Below, one piece after another: positions 46,705-55,420 of a stretch of 64,000 bases of DNA (positions within the stretch are counted from its first letter, which is position 1; each line of letters starts with the position of its first letter). The position numbers and the translations under genes were made by a program. The notes below the pieces were generated by a model, which was not told the DNA's origin, searched no databases, and saw only the letters and a list, made by a program, of their open reading frames with translations. The stretch comes from an uncultured Lutibacter sp. (lineage in GTDB: Bacteria > Bacteroidota > Bacteroidia > Flavobacteriales > Flavobacteriaceae): assembly GCF_947493565.1 (NCBI RefSeq), contig NZ_CANLRG010000006.1, positions 220,104 through 284,103 of the forward strand, read 5' to 3'.

Positions 46705-48504
46705 ATGAAAATTTCGATTAAATTAATATACATTTTATTATGTACTTGTGCCTCGGTATATGCACAAAATGACACAATTAAGTTAAAGGAAGTACAAATT
46801 ACTTCTAATAGAATTGCATTGCCTTTTTCAAAAGAATCAAGAACAATTAACCTAATTACTTCAGAACAGATTCAAAATTCACCAGCTTCAAATGTTGCTG
46901 ATTTATTACAAAATATTATAGGAATAGATATTAGAAGAAGAGGTGTTGATGGTATGCAATCTGACCTTTATATTAGAGGAGGAAACTTTGATCAAACACT
47001 AGTTTTAATTGATGGGGTAAAAATGGATGATCCACAAACAGGTCACCATTCAATGAATGCAATTTTAGCTTTAGATAATATTGAAAGAATTGAAATTATT
47101 AAAGGACCAGCAGCTCGTATTTATGGTCAAAATGCATTTACTGGAGCAATCAATATTGTGACTAAAAAAATTCATAGCAACTCATTAAAAGTAGATTTAG
47201 GGTATGGTTCTTATGAAAATAAAAAAGGAGGAGCAACCTTTAGTCAAACTTTTGATAATGGTGGAATATTAGCCTCTGTTGGTTATCAGGAGTCTGATGG
47301 GTATAGATTTAATACAGATTTTGAAAATGTAGCTGCTTTTTTAAAATCTGATGTTAAAAATTATAATTTGTTAGCATCATTTACGCAGCGTAAGTTTGGT
47401 GCAAACGGATTTTATGCAAACCCAAATTATAAAGATCAATATGAAGAAACTCAAACAAGTTTAATAGCTTTAGGAGCAACATATAATTCGGGTAATGTAA
47501 CTATTAAACCTCGTTTATATTGGAGAAGAAATCAGGATATGTATTTGTTTTTACGTCATAATCCCCCAGCATATAGAAATCTTCACATTTCTAATAAAGT
47601 TGGAGCTGAAACAAATATGGTAATTAATTCTTCATTAGGTAAAACTGGAATTGGTATTGATGTTTCAAGAATATTTTTGGTTAGTAATAACTTAGGAAAC
47701 CATAACAGAACAATTGTAACTGGGTTTTTAGAGCATCGTTTTGAAGTTAATAATTTTGATATTGCTCCAGGGATTGCCATTAGCTCTTATTCTGATTTTG
47801 ACACAAAAGCTTTTCCAGGTTTGGATTTAGGATATAGAATTTCTGACTTTTTTAAATTGTATGGAAATATAGGATATACTTATAGAACTCCTACTTATAC
47901 AGATTTATATTATGTTGGACCAACAACATTAGGAAATCCAAATTTAAAACCTGAATCAGCCCTATCTAAAGAAATTGGGTTTAAATACACTAGCGGGAAA
48001 TTTAATTTAGATATAGCTCTGTTTCATAGAAAATCAGATGACTTAATTGATTGGACTAAGGATAATGAAGCTGATAAATGGGAAACTAGAAATTTTAGTA
48101 AAGTTGTAACAAAAGGTATAGAAACGGCTGTATTATATAAATTTAATTTAGCAAATTACACCCAAACATTAACTATTGGATATAGTTTTATTGATGATGA
48201 TATTAGAGATAGTAATATTGAATATACTCGGTATTCTTTAAATAGCATTAAACATCAGTTTACATCAAGTTTAGATACCAAATTTAATACGATATTTAGT
48301 CAAAATATTTCATATAGATATGTAGAAAGAACTGATGGAACAAGTTATAATGTGGTTGATGCAAAAGTTTTAGCTAGTTTAAAAAACGGATTTCAACTTT
48401 CATTGGCAGCAAATAATATTTTTAATACAGCATATACCGAAACAAATATAGTACCTATGCCAAAAGGAAATATAATGCTCGGTTTAAATTATAAAATTTA
48501 CTAG
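46705..48504 (+). CDS. TonB-dependent outer-membrane receptor (BtuB-like)
   Basis: 599 residues from the ATG at 46705 with signal peptide KISIKLIYILLCTCASVYAQ. A TTG at 46681 would put residues ahead of the signal and overlap the promoter. Plug domain about 30-140 (ITSEQIQNSPASNVADLLQNI, LYIRGGNFDQTLVLIDGVKMDD, IEIIKGPAARIYGQNAFTGAINIVTKK), then a 22-strand-type barrel ending in YKIY. There is no SusC-type carboxypeptidase-regulatory extension and no SusD partner, so a small substrate such as a vitamin or metal chelate is likely. Pairing with a MocR regulator hints at B6-related or amino compound uptake. Confidence 0.88.
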   Translation: MKISIKLIYILLCTCASVYAQNDTIKLKEVQITSNRIALPFSKESRTINLITSEQIQNSPASNVADLLQNIIGIDIRRRGVDGMQSDLYIRGGNFDQTLVLIDGVKMDDPQTGHHSMNAILALDNIERIEIIKGPAARIYGQNAFTGAINIVTKKIHSNSLKVDLGYGSYENKKGGATFSQTFDNGGILASVGYQESDGYRFNTDFENVAAFLKSDVKNYNLLASFTQRKFGANGFYANPNYKDQYEETQTSLIALGATYNSGNVTIKPRLYWRRNQDMYLFLRHNPPAYRNLHISNKVGAETNMVINSSLGKTGIGIDVSRIFLVSNNLGNHNRTIVTGFLEHRFEVNNFDIAPGIAISSYSDFDTKAFPGLDLGYRISDFFKLYGNIGYTYRTPTYTDLYYVGPTTLGNPNLKPESALSKEIGFKYTSGKFNLDIALFHRKSDDLIDWTKDNEADKWETRNFSKVVTKGIETAVLYKFNLANYTQTLTIGYSFIDDDIRDSNIEYTRYSLNSIKHQFTSSLDTKFNTIFSQNISYRYVERTDGTSYNVVDAKVLASLKNGFQLSLAANNIFNTAYTETNIVPMPKGNIMLGLNYKIY

Positions 48505-48520
48505 GTACTTCCTAAATAAT

Positions 48521-48555
48521 AAAAAAGCTGTTTGAAATTTTAAACAGCTTTTTTT
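48521..48555. terminator. Bidirectional terminator between receptor and YciI-like gene
   Basis: AAAAAAGCTGTTT (48521-48533), 8-nt loop, AAACAGCTTTTTTT (48542-48555). A-run and T-run serve the convergent genes on both sides. Confidence 0.93.
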
Positions 48556-49036
48556 ATATTTTAATTTTAGCAATTTTTTGATGAATATCATTTATTTGAA
48601 GTAATGCGGCTGAACCGTACCATAGTTTTAAGTCCATTTTTAGTGAACCAGCTTGTATTGCAGGATCCGTTTCGGTCAATTTTTTGGCTTCTTCAATAGT
48701 TTTAACATCAAAAATATAAATTCCCCTTAATTCTCCTTCTTCTAGAAATGGTCCTGCTAAAACCAATGTACCTTCTTCAGCCAATTTTATGATATTGTCT
48801 AAATGAGCTCTTTGTAACTTAGCAGAAGTTATAGAGTCTTTAAACCGGCTAGGCCCTTTTTTTAAAAAAGCAATTACATAAGTTTTCATACCATAAGTAT
48901 CAGCCCCTAATTTTTTTGCTAATGTTTCATTAAAGTTAGAATTATTCTTAGGGCTGTTATCGGATGGTTTTTTATCAGTATTTGTACATGACAAAGCCAC
49001 TAACGAAATTAAAGTTATATATAAAATAGTTTTCAT
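48554..49036 (-). CDS. YciI-like domain lipoprotein
   Basis: 160 residues. The lipoprotein signal MKTILYITLISLVALSCTN has the cysteine at 17. After a polar linker comes a YciI-type ferredoxin-like domain (about 55-150): YVIAFLKKGP, AHLDNIIKLAEEGTLVLAGPFLEEGELRGIYIFDVKTIEEAKKLTETDPAIQAGSLKMDLKLWYG. The AHLDNI histidine and the DPAIQAG Asp are the conserved pair of this family. Cytoplasmic YciI proteins are the norm; export to the periplasm is the unusual point here. Alone on its strand, convergent with the receptor gene. Confidence 0.85.
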   Translation of the reverse strand: MKTILYITLISLVALSCTNTDKKPSDNSPKNNSNFNETLAKKLGADTYGMKTYVIAFLKKGPSRFKDSITSAKLQRAHLDNIIKLAEEGTLVLAGPFLEEGELRGIYIFDVKTIEEAKKLTETDPAIQAGSLKMDLKLWYGSAALLQINDIHQKIAKIKI

Positions 49037-49104
49037 AATGAAGGTTTTATAAAGTTATAACTAAAATATAATAATTATTTGTAAATTGATTTTTTTAATA
49101 CAAA

Positions 49105-49425
49105 ATGAAAGAAAATATCAAATCCTTCGAAGAGTTTTATCCGTTTTATTTAAAGCAACATAGTCATAAAGTTTGTAGGTTATTGCATGTGGTTGGAACT
49201 ACAATTGTTATTGCACTAGCCATTACTGCAGTTTACCATAATGAACCTATATTATGGTTTTTTGTACCTATTGCTGGTTATGGTTTTGCTTGGGTAGGGC
49301 ATTTCTTTTTCGAAAAAAATAAGCCAGCTACATTTCAATATCCTCTTTGGAGTTTAAGATCAGATTTTAAAATGTATTTTGATATTGTAACTGGAAAATT
49401 ATCTTTGGATTCATCAAAAGATTAA
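49105..49425 (+). CDS. Mpo1-like (DUF962) membrane protein
   Basis: 106 residues: FEEFYPFYLKQHSHKVCRLLHVVGTTIVIALAITAVYH with an HxxCRxxH-type start, then two membrane helices and YGFAWVGHFFFEKNKPATFQYPLWSLRSDFKMY. These histidines define DUF962/Mpo1. Yeast Mpo1 is an iron-dependent dioxygenase acting on 2-hydroxy fatty acids; bacterial members are uncharacterised. Single gene facing away from the YciI-like gene. Confidence 0.87.
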   Translation: MKENIKSFEEFYPFYLKQHSHKVCRLLHVVGTTIVIALAITAVYHNEPILWFFVPIAGYGFAWVGHFFFEKNKPATFQYPLWSLRSDFKMYFDIVTGKLSLDSSKD

Positions 49426-49592
49426 TCTTTTTGTAATTGTTTAAAATTATTTCGACAATTTGTATATCTAAATCTTAAAGACTTATTAACATATTTTTAA
49501 TTGTTATTTTTAATTAAATTACAAATATGTTAAATTTCAAACGTTTTCGTTGATGTTATTTTAACATATACTTGAAAAATAGTTAAAATAAT

Positions 49593-49613
49593 GATAAATA
49601 TTTAATATTTATC
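49593..49613. repeat. Perfect 9-bp palindrome abutting a promoter
   Basis: GATAAATAT (49593-49601), TTA, ATATTTATC (49605-49613): perfect dyad that ends exactly at the -33 TTG (49614). A likely operator for the small gene at 49675. The surrounding 49426-49592 is very AT-rich with no other feature I can name. Confidence 0.55.
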
Positions 49614-49644
49614 TTGTCCAAAATTTAAAGTTATCGTATTTTTG
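49614..49644 (+). promoter_or_regulatory. Bacteroidetes-type promoter of the 37-codon gene
   Basis: TTG at 49614-49616, 20-bp spacer, TATTTTTG at 49637-49644: full consensus match. Start expected near 49650, about 25 nt before the ATG. Confidence 0.75.
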
Positions 49645-49674
49645 TACCATAATTAACTACTAAAAGAAGCTGAT

Positions 49675-49788
49675 ATGAAAATTATCAAAAAAGTAAAAAG
49701 CCAAGACTCAAAAAGAAGGTCAATAAATGTTGATTTTAAAAATACGAAAAGTTTAACCTGGAATAATAAAAGAAGATTCGGAATATAA
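49675..49788 (+). CDS. Small basic protein (37 residues), own transcription unit
   Basis: ATG at 49675, TAA at 49786-49788. The peptide starts MKIIKKVKSQDSKRRS and ends TWNNKRRFGI. It has 8 Lys and 4 Arg against 2 Asp and no Glu, so it is strongly basic; no signal peptide or membrane span. It has its own full-consensus promoter, an adjoining 21-bp palindrome and its own terminator at 49827-49854. I do not recognise it. A nucleic-acid- or ribosome-binding peptide is a reasonable guess; the roughly 200-nt transcript could also act as an RNA. Confidence 0.6.
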   Translation: MKIIKKVKSQDSKRRSINVDFKNTKSLTWNNKRRFGI

Positions 49789-49826
49789 GAATAGAAAAAA
49801 ATACATTGTAAATTGTTTGAATTAAG

Positions 49827-49854
49827 AGCGGTAGGCAAACCTACCGCTTTTTTT
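49827..49854 (+). terminator. Terminator of the 37-codon gene
   Basis: AGCGGTAGG (49827-49835), loop CAAA, CCTACCGCT (49840-49848), then T to 49854. GC-rich stem for this genome. No T-run on the minus side, so it serves the plus strand only. Confidence 0.93.
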
Positions 49855-49882
49855 ATGGTTCAAATTTTAGTGTATTTTAAAA

Positions 49883-51412
49883 TTAAAAAAGTTCTTCAAT
49901 ATCAATAGCTAAGTTAGTTATAAAAGAAACAGTTTTTTTAATTTCATCACTTAATACTTTATCATTTTCTACAAAAGGAACATCGGTTCTATACATTGCT
50001 AAAAATGTTTCTAAAAAAGGAGAACTTTTTAAAGGCTGTCTAAAATGTAAAGCCTGTGAAGCATTTAATAATTCAATAGCTAAAATTGTTTCTAAATTAT
50101 CAACAATTCGTTTTGTTTTAGTTGCTCCATTAGCTCCCATACTTACATGGTCTTCTTGACCATTACTAGAAACTATAGAGTCTATAGATGAAGGTGTTGC
50201 CAGTTGTTTATTTTGGCTAACTATACTGGCTGCTGTATATTGTGGAATCATAAAACCACTATTAAGGCCAGGATTTTTTACTAAAAATGGAGGTAAACCT
50301 CTTAATCCTGAAACTAATTGAAAAGTTCTTCTTTCAGAAATATTTCCTAATTCAGCCATAGCAATACCTAAAAAGTCAAACGCTAATGCCAAAGTTTGTC
50401 CGTGGAAATTACCTCCAGAAATAATTTCATCTGCATCAACAAAAATATTTGGATTATCAGTAACGGAATTAATTTCAGTTAAAAAAATCTTTTTACAATA
50501 GGAAAGAGCATCTTTACTTGCACCATGTACTTGAGGCATGCATCTAAATGAATATGGATCTTGTACATGTTCTTTAGGTTGATTTATCAACTCACTACCT
50601 TCTAAAAACTCGTTAATACGCTCAGCGGTATTTATTTGACCATTATGAGGTCTAATAAAATGAATGAGCTCATTAAATGGAGAATTTCTCCCATCAAATC
50701 CTTCTAATGAAAGTGTCCCAATTAAGTCTGCTAGGTACGATAATTTATAAGATTTCAAAATTAAATGAATTCCATAAGCACTCATAAATTGGGTTCCGTT
50801 CAATAAAGCTAGCCCTTCTTTAGATTTTAATTGAATACTATCCCAACCAAATTTTTTCAAAATATCCTCGCCACTAATTCGTTGGTTGTTGTAATAAACT
50901 TCACCTTTACCAATTAAGGGTAACGATAAATGTGCTAAAGGTGCAAGGTCTCCTGAAGCTCCTAATGAACCTTGGGTATATACAACAGGAATAATATTGT
51001 TATTGTAAAAATCAACTAAACGTTCAACAGTTTCTAATTGAACACCTGAATGTCCGTAGCTCAAAGATTGAATTTTTAAAAATAGCATTAACTTTACAAT
51101 GCTTTGAGGAACTTCTTCTCCAGTGCCACAAGCATGACTCATCACTAAATTTTCTTGTAGTTGACGTAAATTATCACTGCTAATTTTTACATTACACAAT
51201 GAGCCAAATCCAGTATTAATACCATAAATAGGTGAAGAATCTTGTTTTATTTTAGAATCTAAATAATTCCTGCATTTTTCAATTTTATCAATGGCTTCTT
51301 TAGATAGTTTTATTTTTTTTTCGTTATAAATTATATCACTTAAAATTGTGAAATCTATTCTTTTAGCATTTATAAAATGTATGTTGTCCATATGAAATTT
51401 TTGAGTTATCAA
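49883..51412 (-). CDS. hutH: Histidine ammonia-lyase
   Basis: 509 residues. Deaminates histidine to urocanate. The MIO cofactor triad Ala-Ser-Gly is at 152-154 (GSLGASGDLAPLAHLSLPLIG). NLVMSHACG (Ser92-His93) is the pair that marks histidine rather than tyrosine or phenylalanine specificity, and GNFHGQTLALAFD and SRDRISAASQ-region equivalents are present. The start may be Met1 or Met8 (51391). No hutU, hutI or hutG is adjacent, so the gene stands alone here between the 37-codon gene and the TlpA pair. Confidence 0.93.
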   Translation of the reverse strand: MITQKFHMDNIHFINAKRIDFTILSDIIYNEKKIKLSKEAIDKIEKCRNYLDSKIKQDSSPIYGINTGFGSLCNVKISSDNLRQLQENLVMSHACGTGEEVPQSIVKLMLFLKIQSLSYGHSGVQLETVERLVDFYNNNIIPVVYTQGSLGASGDLAPLAHLSLPLIGKGEVYYNNQRISGEDILKKFGWDSIQLKSKEGLALLNGTQFMSAYGIHLILKSYKLSYLADLIGTLSLEGFDGRNSPFNELIHFIRPHNGQINTAERINEFLEGSELINQPKEHVQDPYSFRCMPQVHGASKDALSYCKKIFLTEINSVTDNPNIFVDADEIISGGNFHGQTLALAFDFLGIAMAELGNISERRTFQLVSGLRGLPPFLVKNPGLNSGFMIPQYTAASIVSQNKQLATPSSIDSIVSSNGQEDHVSMGANGATKTKRIVDNLETILAIELLNASQALHFRQPLKSSPFLETFLAMYRTDVPFVENDKVLSDEIKKTVSFITNLAIDIEELF

Positions 51413-51488
51413 AATTCCACAATACTATCAATATATGCAAATTAATTGTTAAAGTAATTTAGGATTAATTTTATTGAATAATAAATTT

Positions 51489-51496
51489 TATCTTTG
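51489..51496 (+). promoter_or_regulatory. -7 box of the TlpA-like gene pair
   Basis: TATCTTTG matches TAnnTTTG, 30 bp before the ATG at 51527. The nearest TTG (51474) is only 12 bp upstream, too close, so the -33 element is unclear. Confidence 0.45.
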
Positions 51497-51526
51497 GGAA
51501 ATTATTAATAAAATACATAACTAATT

Positions 51527-52900
51527 ATGAAAAAAATATGGTTACTTATTGCAGCAGTTGCAATAGTTTCATGTAAAAACGAAGCTCCAATTAAATATGC
51601 AGTTTTAACTGGAAAAATCACAAATAAATTACCAGGAGAGTTTACTGTAAATAGTATGGATAGATCTTTTAAAGAAACAATTGAAATTGCTGAAGATGGT
51701 AGTTTTGTTGATACGTTAACTTTAAAAGCAGGTACTTATATGTTGTATGATGGAAAAAATGCAACACCAGTTTATTTAAGTGAAGGTTTTAATGTTAATG
51801 TAGCTTATGATGCAAACGATTTTAAGAACACTCTAGCTTTTACAGGTGAAGGTTCTGAAATAAGTAACTATTTGCAAGCTAAAAGTAAGACAGAGAAAGA
51901 AATAATGGGAGAAGGTATGGGAGTTTATGAACTTGAAGAAGATGAATACAAAGCTAAATTTAATGAAATTAAAACAGCTTTAAACAATCTTTTAACTTCT
52001 ACTGAAGGTATTTCTGAAGAATTTAAATCAAAAGAACAACGTAATATAAATTATGGATATTTAAAAAGTATCAATATCTATGAAAGATATCATGCTCATT
52101 TTGCAAAAAAACCTGAATTTAAAGTTTCTGAAGGATTTTTAGCTGAGTTAGATGGGATGGATTATTCTAATGAAGAAGATTTTTTATTTTCTTCTGATTA
52201 TAAAAATTTAGTTTCTAGTCATTATTTTAAGCAAGCTTCAAAATTAGCTGAAAAAGATTCTATAGACGCAGACTTGGCATTTTTAAAAACAGCAGCTCAA
52301 ATTCAAGGTGAAACCATAAAAAATAGCTTACTTTTTGAAAACGCTAAATATGGAATAACTTATACTGAAAACTTAGAAGAGTATTATACTGCTTTTATTA
52401 ATGCTTCAACAAATGAAGATAACAAAAAAGAAATTACAGAAACTTATAACAAACTTAAAGTAGTTGCTAAAGGTCAGCCATCTCCTAAATTTGAAAACTA
52501 TGAAAATTATGCTGGAGGCACAACATCTTTAGATGACTTAAAAGGAAAATTTGTTTATGTTGATGTTTGGGCAACTTGGTGTGGACCTTGTAAAGCTGAA
52601 ATACCGTATTTAAAAGAAGTAGAGGCAAAATACCACGACAAAAATATTGAATTTGTAAGTATTTCAATTGATAAAGCAGCAGATCATGATAAATGGAAAA
52701 CTATGGTTGAAGAAAAGGAATTGAAAGGTGTACAGTTGTTTGCTGATAACGATTGGAATTCTCAATTTGTTAAAGATTATTTAATTAAAGGAATTCCTCG
52801 TTTTATTTTAATTGATACTGAAGGAAATATAGTAAGTTCAAACGCACCAAGACCATCAAGTCCAAAATTAATTAGCTTATTTAACGAACTTAACATCTAA
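51527..52900 (+). CDS. TlpA-like thioredoxin lipoprotein with DUF4369-like N-terminus
   Basis: 457 residues. Lipoprotein signal MKKIWLLIAAVAIVSC (Cys16). N-terminal beta domain (about 25-110) like DUF4369, a helical middle of about 190 residues, then a thioredoxin-fold domain (about 315-457) with WATWCGPCKAEIPYL and the cis-proline in IKGIPRFILI. Such proteins act as periplasmic or surface thiol-disulfide reductases in Bacteroidetes. Followed 14 bp later by a paralogue with nearly the same C-terminal domain. Confidence 0.88.
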   Translation: MKKIWLLIAAVAIVSCKNEAPIKYAVLTGKITNKLPGEFTVNSMDRSFKETIEIAEDGSFVDTLTLKAGTYMLYDGKNATPVYLSEGFNVNVAYDANDFKNTLAFTGEGSEISNYLQAKSKTEKEIMGEGMGVYELEEDEYKAKFNEIKTALNNLLTSTEGISEEFKSKEQRNINYGYLKSINIYERYHAHFAKKPEFKVSEGFLAELDGMDYSNEEDFLFSSDYKNLVSSHYFKQASKLAEKDSIDADLAFLKTAAQIQGETIKNSLLFENAKYGITYTENLEEYYTAFINASTNEDNKKEITETYNKLKVVAKGQPSPKFENYENYAGGTTSLDDLKGKFVYVDVWATWCGPCKAEIPYLKEVEAKYHDKNIEFVSISIDKAADHDKWKTMVEEKELKGVQLFADNDWNSQFVKDYLIKGIPRFILIDTEGNIVSSNAPRPSSPKLISLFNELNI

Positions 52901-52914
52901 TAAGATATTTTAAA

Positions 52915-53928
52915 ATGAGAAATATAATTGGAATTTTAGCTGTTTTCATTGCCATTTCTTGTGGTAAAGAAGAGGTAAAAGACTATGCTAAAATTGAAGG
53001 AAAAGTTAAAATCTCTAATTTGGATAAGTTTACAATTCAAGGAAAAAATTATTCAAAAGATGTAATTGTAAATAAAGATGGTAGTTTTTCTGACACTTTA
53101 AAGGTTGAAGAAGGTGTTTTTGCCATTTCTAATGGGAATGATAGAGTTACCCTATTTTTAAAAAATGGATATAACTTAGATATAGAATTTAAAGGCGAAA
53201 AATTCTCAAATGGAGTAATATTTAAAGGTGAAGGATCTGTAACAAATAATTTTATTGAAAATAAGCGTTCGTTCTATACCAGTGATTTTGCAAATCCAAA
53301 TTCATATTTTCAATTAGATAAAGAACAATTTGAGGCAAGATTATCAGAAGCAAAAACGTTGCTTAAAGAATACAAAGATAATGCACCTAACTTAGACTCT
53401 ATTATTGTAAAAATGGATGATAGAAATGATCAAATGTTTTTTGGATATATTGAATCTAATTATGAAAGAATGCACGAGAGTATGGCTCGTTTAGGTAAAG
53501 GTAAGATATCACCAAAATTTGAGAATTATGAAAATTTTGCAGGAGGAACTACTTCTTTAGACGATTTAAAAGGGAAATATGTGTATATAGATGTTTGGGC
53601 AACTTGGTGTGCACCTTGTAAAGCTGAAATCCCTCATTTAAAATCTTTAGAAAAACAATATCATGGAAAGAATATTGAATTTGTGAGTATTTCTGTAGAT
53701 AAGCAAGATGCTTATGAAACTTGGAAACAAATGGTGAAAGATGAAGAGTTAGGAGGAATTCAACTATATGCTGATAATAATTTTGAATCTAAATTTATTG
53801 CTGAATATGGAATAAACGCTATACCAAGATTTATTTTAATAGACCCTGACGGTAAAATTGTTCAAGCGGATGCTCCAAGACCATCAAGTCCAAATTTAAA
53901 AGATCTTTTTACAGAATTAGGAATTTAA
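52915..53928 (+). CDS. Second TlpA-like thioredoxin lipoprotein (paralogue)
   Basis: 337 residues. Lipoprotein signal ending ISCGK (Cys16). The same order as its neighbour: N-terminal beta domain, then a much shorter helical middle (about 110 residues fewer), then a thioredoxin domain with WATWCAPCKAEIPHL and INAIPRFILIDPDG. The final 140 residues match the first paralogue closely (for example KFENYEN[YF]AGGTTSLDDLKGK), which points to a tandem gene duplication. The active-site dipeptide differs, AP against GP. Confidence 0.88.
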   Translation: MRNIIGILAVFIAISCGKEEVKDYAKIEGKVKISNLDKFTIQGKNYSKDVIVNKDGSFSDTLKVEEGVFAISNGNDRVTLFLKNGYNLDIEFKGEKFSNGVIFKGEGSVTNNFIENKRSFYTSDFANPNSYFQLDKEQFEARLSEAKTLLKEYKDNAPNLDSIIVKMDDRNDQMFFGYIESNYERMHESMARLGKGKISPKFENYENFAGGTTSLDDLKGKYVYIDVWATWCAPCKAEIPHLKSLEKQYHGKNIEFVSISVDKQDAYETWKQMVKDEELGGIQLYADNNFESKFIAEYGINAIPRFILIDPDGKIVQADAPRPSSPNLKDLFTELGI

Positions 53929-53944
53929 AATTTTTAAAAATTAT

Positions 53945-53979
53945 AAAAAAAAGCGCTGGTTGTATTCAGCGCTTTTTTT
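53945..53979. terminator. Bidirectional terminator after the TlpA pair
   Basis: AAAAAAGCGCTG (53947-53958), 8-nt loop, CAGCGCTTTTTT (53967-53978). Serves the plus-strand pair and the convergent acyl-CoA dehydrogenase gene. Confidence 0.93.
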
Positions 53980-53996
53980 ATGGGTTGGTATTTTAA

Positions 53997-55136
53997 TTAA
54001 CTTAAAACTGCTCTAGAAATTACAATTTTCTGAATTTCAGAAGTTCCTTCATAAATTTGAGTAATTTTAGCATCTCGCATCAAACGTTCTACATGATATT
54101 CTTTTACAAATCCATATCCACCATGGATTTGTACAGCTTCTACAGTAACTTGCATAGCCATTTCCGCAGCATATAATTTTGCCATTGCACCGCTTAAATC
54201 ATAATTTAGATGTTGATCTTTATCCCAAGCAGCTTTGATACATAAATGCCTTGCTGCTTCAATTTGAGTAGCCATATCTGCTAATTTAAAAGCAATGGCT
54301 TGATGTTTGCTAATTTCTTTTCCGAAAGCCTTTCTTTCTTTAGAGTATTTTAAAGCTAGCTCATAGGCTCCTGATGCAATTCCTAATGCTTGAGAAGCAA
54401 TCCCAATTCTTCCTCCAGCTAATGTTTTCATTGCAAATTTAAATCCAAAACCATCTTCACTAATTCTATTTTCTTTTGGAACTTTTACGTCAGTAAACAT
54501 CAATGAATGTGTATCAGATCCACGAATTCCTAGTTTATTTTCTTTAGGACCAACAACAAAACCTTCCATGTTTTTTTCAACAATTAAGGCATTAATTCCT
54601 TTGTGTCCTTTTTCAGCGTCGGTCTGTGCAATTACAAGATAAACGCTAGCGTTGTTACCATTTGTTATCCAGTTTTTGGTTCCATTTAATAAATAATGGT
54701 CGCCTTTATCTATTGCTGTGGTTTTTTGTGAAGTTGCATCAGAACCAGCTTCAGGTTCACTTAAACAAAAAGCACCAATAATTTCACCTTTAGCAAGTGG
54801 TACTAAATATTTTTGTTTTTGTTCTTCTGTTCCAAACGTTTCGAGTCCCCAACAAACTAAAGAGTTGTTTACTGACATTACAACCGAAGCGGAAGCATCT
54901 ACTTTAGAAATTTCTTCCATTGCTAATACGTAAGATACCGTATCTAATCCACTTCCTCCGTATTTTGGGTCAACCATCATTCCTAAAAATCCTAGTTCAC
55001 CCATTTGTTTAATTTGTTCAGCAGGGAACTGTTGTTTTTCATCTCGTTCAATAACTCCTGGTAATAACTCATTTTGAGCAAAATCACGAGCTGCATCCCG
55101 TATCATAATTTGTTCTTCAGTTAAATTAAAATCCAT
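53997..55136 (-). CDS. Short-chain (butyryl-type) acyl-CoA dehydrogenase
   Basis: 379 residues. FDFNLTEEQ-type start, AFCLSEPEAGSDATSQKTTA, KNWITNGNNASVYLVIAQT, ERKAFGKEISKHQAIAFKLADM, and QIHGGYGFVKEYHVERLMRDAKITQIYEGTSEIQK with the catalytic Glu in YEGT. Oxidises short acyl-CoA in beta-oxidation, passing electrons to ETF. Single gene. A TATATTTG box on the minus strand at 55174-55181 could be its -7 element. Confidence 0.92.
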   Translation of the reverse strand: MDFNLTEEQIMIRDAARDFAQNELLPGVIERDEKQQFPAEQIKQMGELGFLGMMVDPKYGGSGLDTVSYVLAMEEISKVDASASVVMSVNNSLVCWGLETFGTEEQKQKYLVPLAKGEIIGAFCLSEPEAGSDATSQKTTAIDKGDHYLLNGTKNWITNGNNASVYLVIAQTDAEKGHKGINALIVEKNMEGFVVGPKENKLGIRGSDTHSLMFTDVKVPKENRISEDGFGFKFAMKTLAGGRIGIASQALGIASGAYELALKYSKERKAFGKEISKHQAIAFKLADMATQIEAARHLCIKAAWDKDQHLNYDLSGAMAKLYAAEMAMQVTVEAVQIHGGYGFVKEYHVERLMRDAKITQIYEGTSEIQKIVISRAVLS

Positions 55137-55330
55137 ATTTAATACTATTTATAATAATTGATTATTTTTTTTTCAAATATAAGAGATTTCTTAGTGAAAA
55201 TTTATTATATGTGTAAATTGTTACTTAGATTCCTAATGAAAAAATGAAATTAATTGTAAGTAAAAAATAATGCTTGTTTTAAAAGCGTTTAGATTAGATA
55301 AAATCTTCCTTAAAAGCTCATAAGTTTTGT

Positions 55331-55338
55331 TATATTTG
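55331..55338 (+). promoter_or_regulatory. -7 box upstream of the amino-acid dehydrogenase leader
   Basis: TATATTTG matches TAnnTTTG; no clear -33 TTG. Transcription from near 55344 would pass through a four-codon open frame and a terminator before reaching the dehydrogenase gene. The 55182-55320 stretch shows nothing else I can name. Confidence 0.45.
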
Positions 55339-55398
55339 TTTTTACTTTACAAGCATTAAAATAATAATTTTAAACTGATAACTATGACACAAATGTAA

Positions 55399-55420
55399 CC
55401 TCCTTTGGGAGGAGTTTTTT
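55399..55420 (+). terminator. Terminator/attenuator in the leader of the amino-acid dehydrogenase gene
   Basis: CCTCC (55399-55403), TTTG, GGAGG (55408-55412), then AGTTTTTT. It stands 66 bp ahead of the gdh-like ATG and directly behind a mini-ORF ATG ACA CAA ATG TAA at 55384-55398. The hairpin arm also hides a GGAGG sequence. Confidence 0.6.
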
